Assembly: GCA_902806215.1 (NCBI GenBank)
Contig: CADCVT010000275.1
Coordinates: 1 to 5,102 of the forward strand
Length of the DNA stretch: 5,102 nucleotides
Origin: an uncultured Solirubrobacteraceae bacterium
GTDB taxonomy: Bacteria; Actinomycetota; Thermoleophilia; Solirubrobacterales; Solirubrobacteraceae
Direction of reading: 5' to 3'
Shown here: positions 1 to 5,102 of the stretch, piece by piece
Layout: the number at the start of each line of letters is the position of its first letter
Numbering within the stretch: position 1 is the first letter of the stretch
Notes under the pieces: model-generated
What the model was told of the DNA's origin: nothing
Database searches by the model: none
Seen by the model: only the letters and a program-made list of their open reading frames with translations
Made by a program: the position numbers and the translations under genes

Positions 1-1581
1 GAGCGCGCCGTCCTCGGTGCCGACGCGGTCGAGGTCGAGCCGCGCCGCGTAGAGCTCCTGGAGCACGCGGTCGTGCAGCGCGTCCGCGATCTGACGGCGC
101 ATGCGCTCCTCGCCGCGCAGCACCTCGACGAGCAGGAACCGGCGCGCCGCCGCGAGCTGCTCGACCTCCGCCGCGCGGTCGAGCAGCGCGACCTCGGCGC
201 GGTGGCGCTCGCGCAGGTCGCGCTGGACGACGGCGACCGCCATCGGGTCGCCGCTCACCGGGTGCGGGATGATGTACGCGTTGACCTCGACGGGGATCGC
301 CTCCTCGGTGCGCCGGTGGCGCAGGGTCGTCTCGCCGCGGAACGAGCCCTCCGCGCGCGTCCGCGGTCCCGACACCGCGTCGTAGTGCACCTGGCCCTCC
401 GGGGTCAGGTAGTCGCGGATCCGCAGGCGCCAGACCTCCTCCTGCGACTCGATCCCGAGCATCCGACGCCCGCCCGGGTTGAGGTAGAGCGAGCGGCCCT
501 CGAGGTCGGCGATCCCGATGAAGTCGTCGGACAGGTCGACGAGCGCGGCGAAGCGCTCGGCCGCGACGAGCTGCTCGACGACCTGGCGGCGCGACTCGAC
601 GTTGGCGATCGCCACGCCGGACAGCTCGGCGAACCGCGCGACCCGAGCGGCTGCGTCCGGCGGGACCGGCGTCCCCTTGTCGAGCGCCACGGTAAGCACG
701 CCCCACAGGCGCCCGCCGATCTCGATCGGCGCCGCCCACCCGACCGGCCGTCCCAGCGCGCGGAGCTCGCTCTCGCGCGCGGTGTCGTCGGGGTCGCCGA
801 TCTGCACGACGAGGCGCTCGCGTCGCACGCGCGCGGCGACGGTCGCCTCGTCGGTGGAGTCGACGTCCGCGTCGTCCGGCCAGCGCGACGCGACCTCGAT
901 CCCGTTCGCCTGCGTCTCGCGCAGGAGCGCCGCGACCGGTGCGTCGAGCATGCCGGCCGCCTCGTGCGCGATCGCGTCGAGCACCTCCTGCTCGGGCGCC
1001 GCCTCGATGACCAGCCGCGAGACGCGCATGAGCGCGGCCTGCTCGGCGGTGTTCGACTCGAGCGACGCGCGGTGCTCGGCGCTCGCGACCGCGATCGCGC
1101 ACAGCTCGGCGAACGCGCTGAGCTCGTCCTGGCTGCCCTCGGGCAGCCGCTCGGGCCCCTCCGCTCCCGCGTAGATCGTGCCCCAGAGCCGGCCCTCGAC
1201 GTGCACGGGAGCGCCGATGACGACGTCGTAGCCGAGCGCGGTGATGCGGCGCGCCGCGTCGCTCGGATCCTCCGCGTAGCTGGCCGAGCGGGCGGGGCGG
1301 CCGGTCCGCCGGATCTCGGCGGCCAGCATCTGGCGCTCGACCGGGAACCGCGCGCCGCGGGTGAACACCCGCCGGCCCGGTGCCGCGGCCGCGCCGACGA
1401 CGACGAGCTCGCCGTCGTCGAAGCGGAAGACCCCGCTCGAGTCCGCGCCCAGCAGCGCGATGATCTCCTGCGAGATGGCCGCGGCGAGATCGGCCGACGA
1501 CGCGCCCGCCGCGGTCTGCGATGCCAGCCTGCGCACCGAGGCCAGCAGCAGCTTCTCGTCGATGACCACGTCGCTGCCCAT
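1..1581 (-). CDS. GAF-GAF-PAS sensor histidine kinase (HisKA_3 / NarL-type), C-terminus cut by window edge
   Basis: This is an open frame of 527 codons without a stop, running off the left edge. Residues about 18-165 and 184-326 are two successive GAF-like sensor domains; each has the typical GRLWG turn (130-134 and 290-294) followed by a beta strand and a helix ending in AIAVASAE or VAIANVES. Residues about 335-460 form a PAS domain (DDFIGIADLEGRSLYLNPGG at 352-371), followed by a short coiled linker. Residues 488-510 match the HisKA_3 dimerisation and phosphoacceptor motif (RRQIADALHDRVLQEL), giving His503 as the likely phosphorylated residue, followed by Asp504. The HATPase_c domain should lie beyond position 1. 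No membrane segment or signal peptide is visible, so it is probably a cytosolic sensor passing phosphate to a LuxR/NarL-type regulator; ligand and partner are unknown. It lies 70 nt after pspAB on the same strand. No Shine-Dalgarno precedes the ATG at 1581, and a promoter -10 box overlaps that ATG; GTG at 1569 (codon 5) or GTG at 1596 are alternatives. Family call is firm, exact start uncertain. Confidence 0.9.
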   Translation of the reverse strand, partial: MGSDVVIDEKLLLASVRRLASQTAAGASSADLAAAISQEIIALLGADSSGVFRFDDGELVVVGAAAAPGRRVFTRGARFPVERQMLAAEIRRTGRPARSASYAEDPSDAARRITALGYDVVIGAPVHVEGRLWGTIYAGAEGPERLPEGSQDELSAFAELCAIAVASAEHRASLESNTAEQAALMRVSRLVIEAAPEQEVLDAIAHEAAGMLDAPVAALLRETQANGIEVASRWPDDADVDSTDEATVAARVRRERLVVQIGDPDDTARESELRALGRPVGWAAPIEIGGRLWGVLTVALDKGTPVPPDAAARVARFAELSGVAIANVESRRQVVEQLVAAERFAALVDLSDDFIGIADLEGRSLYLNPGGRRMLGIESQEEVWRLRIRDYLTPEGQVHYDAVSGPRTRAEGSFRGETTLRHRRTEEAIPVEVNAYIIPHPVSGDPMAVAVVQRDLRERHRAEVALLDRAAEVEQLAAARRFLLVEVLRGEERMRRQIADALHDRVLQELYAARLDLDRVGTEDGAL

Positions 1582-1608
1582 CGTAGGCGCGTTCACACGC
1601 GATGTCAC
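1580..1608 (-). promoter_or_regulatory. Sigma70-type promoter for the sensor kinase
   Basis: On the minus strand GTGACA (1608-1603, five of six matches to TTGACA) is followed after exactly 17 nt by TACGAT (1585-1580, fits TAnnnT and four of six of TATAAT). The expected transcription start is near 1575-1573. This lies downstream of the ATG at 1581, so a transcript from here would be read from a later codon such as GTG 1569 with almost no leader. The match is by eye; no expression evidence. Confidence 0.5.
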
Positions 1609-1651
1609 AGACGCAGTAGTCGACGCACCCTTATGGCTGCGCGCGGGCGGC

Positions 1652-2224
1652 CTAGAGCGGGACGCCCCAGAGCGGGAACCAGCGCTCGAGCTCGGGCTCG
1701 AAGGGCAGCTCGTTGCCGAGCTGCGCCTTGATCTGGAGCTCGCGCTCGGTGTTGCGCTGCTGCTGCCCCGGGGCGGGGACGAACGGGTACCAGGACCCGC
1801 GCTTGACGTTGTAGATGAAGTACAGCGGCCGGCCGCTCTCGACGAACTTGAAGACGGCCGCGAGGACGCGGTCGCCGTAGCCGCCGGTGTCGAGCGCGTC
1901 CTTGATCGAGTTGACGCCGACGACGAGGTCCTCGACGTCGTCGTCGGAGAGGACGACCCAGCGGTAGCCGAAGTCGTCCTCCTTGCTCTCGACCGTCGTG
2001 CCCATCTCCTCGCCGGTGGCGTGGAGGATCTCCTCGGCCTCCTTGACGATCGTCGCGAAGTCGCTCGTCGCCTCCGCCTGGAACACGAGCCCGGCCTTGC
2101 CGCCGGACTCGATTCCGTGCTGGGTCGACAGCGTGACGTGCGCCGTCGAGAGCGCGAAGAGCCGATCGGTCTTCGCGGGCTTGGCGGTGCGGCTGCGGCC
2201 CAGCAGGGTGTCGAGGAAGCCCAT
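1652..2224 (-). CDS. pspAB: PspA-associated protein PspAB
   Basis: This 190-residue acidic soluble protein has no signal peptide or membrane segment. It is recognised as PspAB from its overall sequence and from its place directly after htpX, an arrangement known in actinobacteria and some other phyla. Recognisable stretches are the N-terminal MGFLDTLLGR (1-10), DDFGYRWVVL (83-92), GYGDRVLAAVF (115-125), YFIYNVKRGSWYPF (135-148) and the tail ERWFPLWGVPL (180-190). PspAB is one of the small partners linked to PspA in phage-shock-type envelope stress systems; its biochemical activity is not established. The ATG at 2224 lies 11 nt after the htpX stop and has no Shine-Dalgarno, which suggests an operon with translational coupling. 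pspA and pspAA themselves are not in the window. The stop is TAG. Confidence 0.82.
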   Translation of the reverse strand: MGFLDTLLGRSRTAKPAKTDRLFALSTAHVTLSTQHGIESGGKAGLVFQAEATSDFATIVKEAEEILHATGEEMGTTVESKEDDFGYRWVVLSDDDVEDLVVGVNSIKDALDTGGYGDRVLAAVFKFVESGRPLYFIYNVKRGSWYPFVPAPGQQQRNTERELQIKAQLGNELPFEPELERWFPLWGVPL

Positions 2225-2236
2225 GACCGGAAGGTC
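2225..2236 (-). promoter_or_regulatory. Small hairpin filling the htpX-pspAB junction
   Basis: In the mRNA sense the junction reads GACC-TTCC-GGTC, a 4-bp GC-rich stem with a tetraloop. Its first base is the last base of the htpX TAG stop and it ends immediately before the pspAB ATG. It replaces a ribosome binding site, which is absent. A role in coupling translation of the two genes is inference, and a stem this short can arise by chance in such GC-rich DNA. Confidence 0.3.
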
Positions 2237-3129
2237 TACCGGACGCCCTGGATCTGCGCCTCGAGCTTCTGCAGCTCGGCGATGCGCTTCTCCATCGGCG
2301 GGTGGGTGGCGAACAGCGCGAACACGGACTTCTTCGTCGGCGGCGAGATGTAGAACGCCGCCAGCTCGGAGTGCGCGCGCAGGTCCTGCTGCGGGATCCG
2401 GTCCATCGTGCCGCTGATCTTCATGAGCGCACTGGCCAGCGCCGACGGGCGTCGCGTGATCTCGGCCGCGCCGCGGTCGGCCGCGAACTCGCGGTAGCGC
2501 GACAGGGCCTGCATGAGGAAGAACGACACGATGTACACGGCCAGCGAGACGAGGACGACGGCCATGAAGCCGGGGCTCTCGTCGTCGTCGCCGCCGCCGA
2601 ACAGGAAGCCGAACTGGAGGATCATCGACGCGATCGAGGCGAAGAAGCTCGCCACGGTCATGATCATCATGTCCTTGTGGCGGATGTGCGCGAGCTCGTG
2701 CGCGAGGACGCCCTCGAGCTCGGCCGGGTTGAGGATCTCCATGATCCCCGTCGTCACGCAGACGGTCGCGTGCTTCTTCGAGCGGCCCATCGCGAACGCG
2801 TTGGGCATCGACGTCTGAGCGACCGCGACCTTCGGCTTGGGGACGTCGGCCTGGATGCAGAGTCGCTCGACCATCGCGTGCAGCTCGGGCGCCTGCTGCG
2901 GCGAGACCTCCTGCGCGCCCATGGCACGCAGGCCGATCTTGTCCGCGGCCAGGATCTGCACGACGAAGAGGACGCCGGCGAACACGGCGACCGTCACGAC
3001 GGGAGCGCCCGATCCGACGAGCGCGCCGACGAACACGACGTACACGAGACCGAGCAGGAACATGGTCAGGAGCAGGCGGGCCTGGAGCCCGGGGGGTGCC
3101 TTCAGGGCGGAACTTCGGGTGGTTGCCAT
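2236..3129 (-). CDS. htpX: Membrane zinc metalloprotease HtpX (M48B family)
   Basis: This 297-residue protein has the usual length of HtpX, a membrane-bound heat-shock endopeptidase that cuts misfolded membrane proteins in partnership with FtsH-type quality control. Two membrane segments lie near the N-terminus (about 17-38 and 42-60) and two more after the active site (about 154-178 and 187-208). The zinc motif HELAH is at 144-148 (ligands His144 and His148, catalytic Glu145), inside the family signature LEGVLAHELAHIRHKD (138-153). The third ligand is Glu214 in SRYREFAADRGA (210-221). Further family blocks are TSMPNAFAMGR (106-116) and FATHPPMEKRI (273-283). All catalytic residues are present, so the enzyme should be active. 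A GAGAGG Shine-Dalgarno 4 nt upstream supports the ATG at 3129. It is the first gene of a leftward unit with pspAB, and is divergent from the M23 endopeptidase gene. The stop is TAG. Confidence 0.96.
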   Translation of the reverse strand: MATTRSSALKAPPGLQARLLLTMFLLGLVYVVFVGALVGSGAPVVTVAVFAGVLFVVQILAADKIGLRAMGAQEVSPQQAPELHAMVERLCIQADVPKPKVAVAQTSMPNAFAMGRSKKHATVCVTTGIMEILNPAELEGVLAHELAHIRHKDMMIMTVASFFASIASMILQFGFLFGGGDDDESPGFMAVVLVSLAVYIVSFFLMQALSRYREFAADRGAAEITRRPSALASALMKISGTMDRIPQQDLRAHSELAAFYISPPTKKSVFALFATHPPMEKRIAELQKLEAQIQGVR

Positions 3130-3133
3130 CGTG

Positions 3134-3139
3134 CCTCTC
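3134..3139 (-). promoter_or_regulatory. Shine-Dalgarno of htpX
   Basis: GAGAGG on the minus strand ends 4 nt before the ATG at 3129. It is the only clear ribosome binding site in the window and fixes the htpX start; the other visible starts have none. Confidence 0.6.
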
Positions 3140-3209
3140 AGTCTACGAGTCGGCAGGCGCTCTTCTTGAGGTTTTATGCACCCTTGATCCTGCGAGCGCG
3201 AGCGTGCCG

Positions 3210-3225
3210 TGCAACGCCGTTTGCA
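3210..3225. repeat. Palindrome TGCAA-N6-TTGCA, possible operator
   Basis: A perfect 5-bp inverted repeat with a 6-nt centre (CGCCGT) lies 38 nt upstream of the M23 ATG and overlaps TTGCAG (3221-3226), the only -35-like hexamer there. Its symmetry and position fit a dimeric regulator site, but a single short copy may be chance and no regulator is identified. Confidence 0.25.
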
Positions 3226-3246
3226 GGAGAATTCGGGGATCCGTCG

Positions 3247-3252
3247 TAGCCT
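3247..3252 (+). promoter_or_regulatory. Possible -10 box of the M23 gene
   Basis: TAGCCT fits the TAnnnT pattern and ends 11 nt before the ATG at 3264 (8 nt before the in-frame TTG at 3261). With no Shine-Dalgarno in front of the gene, this spacing fits a leaderless or nearly leaderless transcript. The -35-like TTGCAG at 3221-3226 is 20 nt away, longer than usual, so the promoter call is weak. Confidence 0.3.
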
Positions 3253-3263
3253 GCGGCCCCTTG

Positions 3264-4454
3264 ATGCGCCTGCGCGTCCTCCTCGCCTGCGCTGTCCTGC
3301 CGCTGCTGCTCTGGCTCGCTCTCCCGCTCCCCTCGAGCGGGCAGGGTCCTGCGCGCCTGCAGGAGAAGATCGAGAAGACGCAGGAGAAGATCAACCGCAA
3401 GAAGGGCACCGAGCGCGTCCTGACGAGCGACATCACCGCGTACACGCGCCGGATCAACCGGCTGCAGAACCGGATCGGCTCGCTCCAGCAGCGCCAGGCG
3501 CGGCTGCAGGCCGACGTCGACCGCAAGCGCGCGCAGCTCGTGCAGATCCAGATGAAGCTGCGCGACGAGCGCGCCCGGCTGGCGCGGCTGCGGGCGCGGC
3601 TCATCGTCACCCGGCGCGCGCTGTCCGAGCGCCTCGTCGAGATGTACAAGGCCGAGAAGCCCGACGTGCTCACCGTCGTCCTGAACTCCGACGGCTTCGC
3701 CGACATGCTCTCGCGCGGCGAGTTCATCCGGCGGATCGCCGACCAGGACCGCCGGATCGTGAAGATCGTCCGCGACGCGCGGATCGACGCCAAGCGCACC
3801 GCCGACCGCCTCGACAAGCTCGAGCGCCGTCAGCAGGAGATCACCGCCGAGGTCCTCCTGCGCCGCAACGAGGTCGCGAAGATCAAGTCCGAGCTCATCG
3901 ACACGCGCGTCGGCTACGACAAGACGCGGTCGGGCAAGAAGGCTGCGCTGTCGAAGGTCCGCGTGGACCGGCACGAGCTCGAGGGTCACCTCGTCGCGCT
4001 CGAGAAGGAGGAGGCGAAGATCACCGCCCGCCTCGCCTCGAACAGCGGTGGCGGAGGCGGCGGGAACGCCGGGCCGATCCGCAAGGGCTCGGGCTCGCTC
4101 ATCTGGCCGGCGAACGGCCCGATCTCGTCGGGCTTCGGCGCGCGCTGGGGCCGCCTGCACGCGGGCGTCGACATCCCGCTGCCCAACGGCACCCCGCTGC
4201 GCGCCGCCGACTCGGGCCGCGTCGCGATCGCCGGCTGGACCGGCGGCTACGGCAACTACACCTGCATCCAGCACAGCGGGCCGATGTCCACGTGCTACGC
4301 CCACCAGACGTCGATCGGCGTCTCCGTCGGGCAGAACGTCTCGCAGGGTCAGGTCATCGGGCAGTCGGGCAACACCGGCAACTCGACCGGGCCGCACCTG
4401 CACTTCGAGGTCCGTATCAACGGGTCGCCGGTCGACCCGATGGGCTACCTCTAG
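3264..4454 (+). CDS. Secreted coiled-coil M23 (LytM-type) peptidoglycan endopeptidase
   Basis: This 396-residue protein starts with an export signal: basic MRLR, then a hydrophobic core to about residue 22, with cleavage probably near 25-29 although no clean AxA site is seen. Residues about 30-258 are long charged heptad-rich helices forming a PcsB/EnvC-like coiled coil, broken by the block DVLTVVLNSDGFADML (134-149), typical of this family. A glycine linker (262-267) leads to the M23 domain (about 278-396). The active site is complete: HxxxD at His299/Asp303 and HLH at 378-380, so zinc ligands are His299, Asp303 and His380, with catalytic His347 (CYAHQ) and His378. It should therefore cut cross-bridges or stem peptides of peptidoglycan outside the membrane, unlike degenerate activator homologues. 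Coiled-coil M23 proteins are often controlled by FtsEX; no ftsEX is visible here. Cys334 and Cys344 flank a loop and could form a disulfide. The ATG at 3264 gives the signal peptide directly; TTG at 3261 would add one residue. An upstream in-frame extension to 3096 overlaps htpX and is not credible. The stop is TAG. Confidence 0.92.
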   Translation: MRLRVLLACAVLPLLLWLALPLPSSGQGPARLQEKIEKTQEKINRKKGTERVLTSDITAYTRRINRLQNRIGSLQQRQARLQADVDRKRAQLVQIQMKLRDERARLARLRARLIVTRRALSERLVEMYKAEKPDVLTVVLNSDGFADMLSRGEFIRRIADQDRRIVKIVRDARIDAKRTADRLDKLERRQQEITAEVLLRRNEVAKIKSELIDTRVGYDKTRSGKKAALSKVRVDRHELEGHLVALEKEEAKITARLASNSGGGGGGNAGPIRKGSGSLIWPANGPISSGFGARWGRLHAGVDIPLPNGTPLRAADSGRVAIAGWTGGYGNYTCIQHSGPMSTCYAHQTSIGVSVGQNVSQGQVIGQSGNTGNSTGPHLHFEVRINGSPVDPMGYL

Positions 4455-4468
4455 CGCCTCGGTCTAGA
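4450..4468. other. Tight convergent gene end with CTAG inverted repeat
   Basis: The M23 gene and the esterase end tail to tail with 9 nt between their TAG stops. TCTAG (4450-4454) and CTAGA (4464-4468) are inverted copies, each containing a stop codon, and could form a 5-bp stem with a 9-nt loop. The stem is short and AU-containing and has no U-tract on either strand, so it is not a convincing terminator; transcripts from both sides probably overlap. Confidence 0.3.
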
Positions 4469-5102
4469 CGCTCGCCCTGAGCACGCCGGCCATCTCCGCG
4501 ATGGCGGTTCGGGTGCTCTCGAGCGCGGTCATGTTGAGAAAGCCGTGGACCTGGCCCGGGTACCGGCGAAGGGTCGTCCGGACGCCTGCCTGCTCGAGCG
4601 CCTGCGCGTAGGCCTCGCCCTCGTCGCGCAGCGGGTCGAACCCTCCGGTGACCACGTAGGCGGGCGGCGCCTCGCGGAGGTTGGCGGCATGGAGCGGGCT
4701 GGCTGCGCGCTTGTCGTCGGTGGCCGGCACGAACTGCGCCTCGTACCAGTCCATGTTGCGCTTGGTGAGCAGGTAGCCGTCGGCGAAGAGGTCGGCCGAG
4801 CGGTAGGTCTTCGTGAAGTCCGTCGCGGGATAGATCAGGAGCTGGAAGGCGGCTTTCGTCCGGAGCGCGACCATCGCCGCGAGATGGCCGCCCGCGCTGT
4901 CGCCACCGACGGCGATGCGCGCGGGATCGATCTGGAGCTCAGCGGCTCGCTCAGGGACGTCGTTGTACGCCTGAACCGCGTCGTCGACGGGGGTCGGCCA
5001 CGGGTGCTCGGGCGACAGGCGGTAGTCGAAGCTGAGCACGCGCATCCCTGCTGCCTTCGCGAGCGCGCGGCACGGTGCGTCGTGGGAGTCCAGATCGCCG
5101 AC
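4464..5102 (-). CDS. Alpha/beta hydrolase, HSL-family (family IV) esterase/lipase, N-terminus beyond window
   Basis: The visible 212 residues are the C-terminal two thirds of a carboxylesterase of the hormone-sensitive-lipase group, which hydrolyses short- to medium-chain esters. Counting from the right edge, the reading frame begins GDLDSHDAPCRALAKAAG, the stretch that follows the HGGG oxyanion motif in this family, so the Met at 5045 is internal and not the start. Next come DYRLSPEHPWP (26-36, the usual YRLAPEHPFP block), the nucleophile elbow GDSAGG with Ser69, Asp156 in GGFDPLRDEG, and His186 in GQVHGF. The catalytic triad is complete. The region after the elbow (LRTKAAFQLLIYPATD) looks several residues shorter than in typical relatives, which have an extra arginine- and glycine-rich loop before AFQLLIYP. 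No signal peptide can be judged. It converges on the M23 gene, and nothing links it functionally to its neighbours. Substrate unknown. The stop is TAG. Confidence 0.92.
   Translation of the reverse strand, partial: VGDLDSHDAPCRALAKAAGMRVLSFDYRLSPEHPWPTPVDDAVQAYNDVPERAAELQIDPARIAVGGDSAGGHLAAMVALRTKAAFQLLIYPATDFTKTYRSADLFADGYLLTKRNMDWYEAQFVPATDDKRAASPLHAANLREAPPAYVVTGGFDPLRDEGEAYAQALEQAGVRTTLRRYPGQVHGFLNMTALESTRTAIAEMAGVLRASV

Larger units (their letters stand above)
3130..3263. promoter_or_regulatory. Divergent intergenic control region between htpX and the M23 gene
   Basis: This 134-bp non-coding stretch separates two divergent genes and must hold both promoters. It has an AT-richer patch (GAGGTTTTATGCA, 3168-3180) in otherwise GC-rich DNA. 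On the htpX side the minus strand reads CATAAA (3178-3173), a possible -10 box, but no good -35 is found 16-18 nt upstream. The patch is flanked by two direct CTTGA copies (3165-3169 and 3183-3187). Nearer the M23 gene lie the palindrome at 3210-3225 and a TAnnnT box at 3247-3252. No small gene or RNA could be recognised here. Confidence 0.55.

Noticed and set aside
1582..1651. Terminator between pspAB and the kinase
   Set aside because: No GC-rich stem followed by a U-tract is visible in the 70-nt gap, so read-through into the kinase remains possible.
1654..1677. Direct repeat AGAGCGGGA (1654-1662 and 1669-1677)
   Set aside because: It lies in the last codons of pspAB (FPLWGVPL), where two proline-leucine pairs use the same codons; only two copies, so most likely coincidence.
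73..1731. Long plus-strand open frame of 552 codons opposite the kinase
   Set aside because: Its product is arginine-, alanine- and aspartate-rich with no domain, and it runs antisense to a frame with clear GAF, PAS and HisKA_3 motifs. It is a by-product of high GC at third positions.
2302..3249. Plus-strand open frame opposite htpX
   Set aside because: The translation is low-complexity (His, Arg, Asp, Glu rich) and opposite a complete HtpX with all zinc ligands; no independent evidence for coding.
3096..3263. N-terminal extension of the M23 protein to an ATG at 3096
   Set aside because: It would overlap the htpX start and bury the signal peptide 56 residues inside the protein; the start at 3264 puts the signal at the N-terminus.
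3174..4403. Long minus-strand open frame opposite the M23 gene
   Set aside because: It is biased to Ala, Arg, Asp and Leu without recognisable motifs, while the opposite strand has signal peptide, coiled coil and M23 catalytic residues.
3209..4480. Second plus-strand frame overlapping the M23 gene
   Set aside because: Arg/Ala/Pro-rich frame-shifted shadow with no signal peptide or domain.
1..5102. CRISPR arrays, tRNA or rRNA genes, insertion sequences, phage or defence genes
   Set aside because: No regularly spaced repeats, RNA gene signatures, transposase motifs or terminal inverted repeats were seen; coding density and base composition look even.

Overview
The window is very GC-rich, with G or C at most third codon positions. 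It carries four complete or near-complete actinobacterial-type genes and one esterase cut by the window edge. Base composition, the adjacent htpX-pspAB pair, the coiled-coil M23 endopeptidase and the HSL-type esterase together suggest a high-GC actinobacterium, possibly Thermoleophilia/Solirubrobacterales. That placement is inference from gene style; no marker gene is present.

Layout. From 3129 down to 1, three genes run leftward on the minus strand: htpX (membrane zinc protease), pspAB (PspA-associated protein, 11 nt downstream) and, after a 70-nt gap, a soluble GAF-GAF-PAS sensor histidine kinase whose ATPase domain lies beyond the left edge. A 134-bp divergent intergenic region (3130-3263) separates htpX from a rightward gene (3264-4454) for a secreted coiled-coil M23 (LytM-type) peptidoglycan endopeptidase. 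It converges, with 9 nt between stops, on a minus-strand alpha/beta hydrolase of the hormone-sensitive-lipase family. The N-terminus of that hydrolase, including the HGGG oxyanion motif, lies beyond the right edge.

Biology. HtpX and PspAB are a known neighbour pair in the envelope-stress (phage-shock) network of actinobacteria and others: HtpX degrades damaged membrane proteins and PspAB accompanies the PspA system. The M23 enzyme acts on the cell wall, so the central 3 kb has an envelope-maintenance theme. The kinase has a good sigma70-type promoter of its own in the gap after pspAB, so it may be only partly co-transcribed. The esterase looks unrelated metabolically.

I found no clearly undescribed system. 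The points most worth a second look are the kinase promoter, whose -10 box overlaps the apparent ATG and implies a later, near-leaderless start; the kinase directly behind htpX-pspAB; a hairpin that fills the htpX-pspAB junction; and the use of TAG at all four visible stops.
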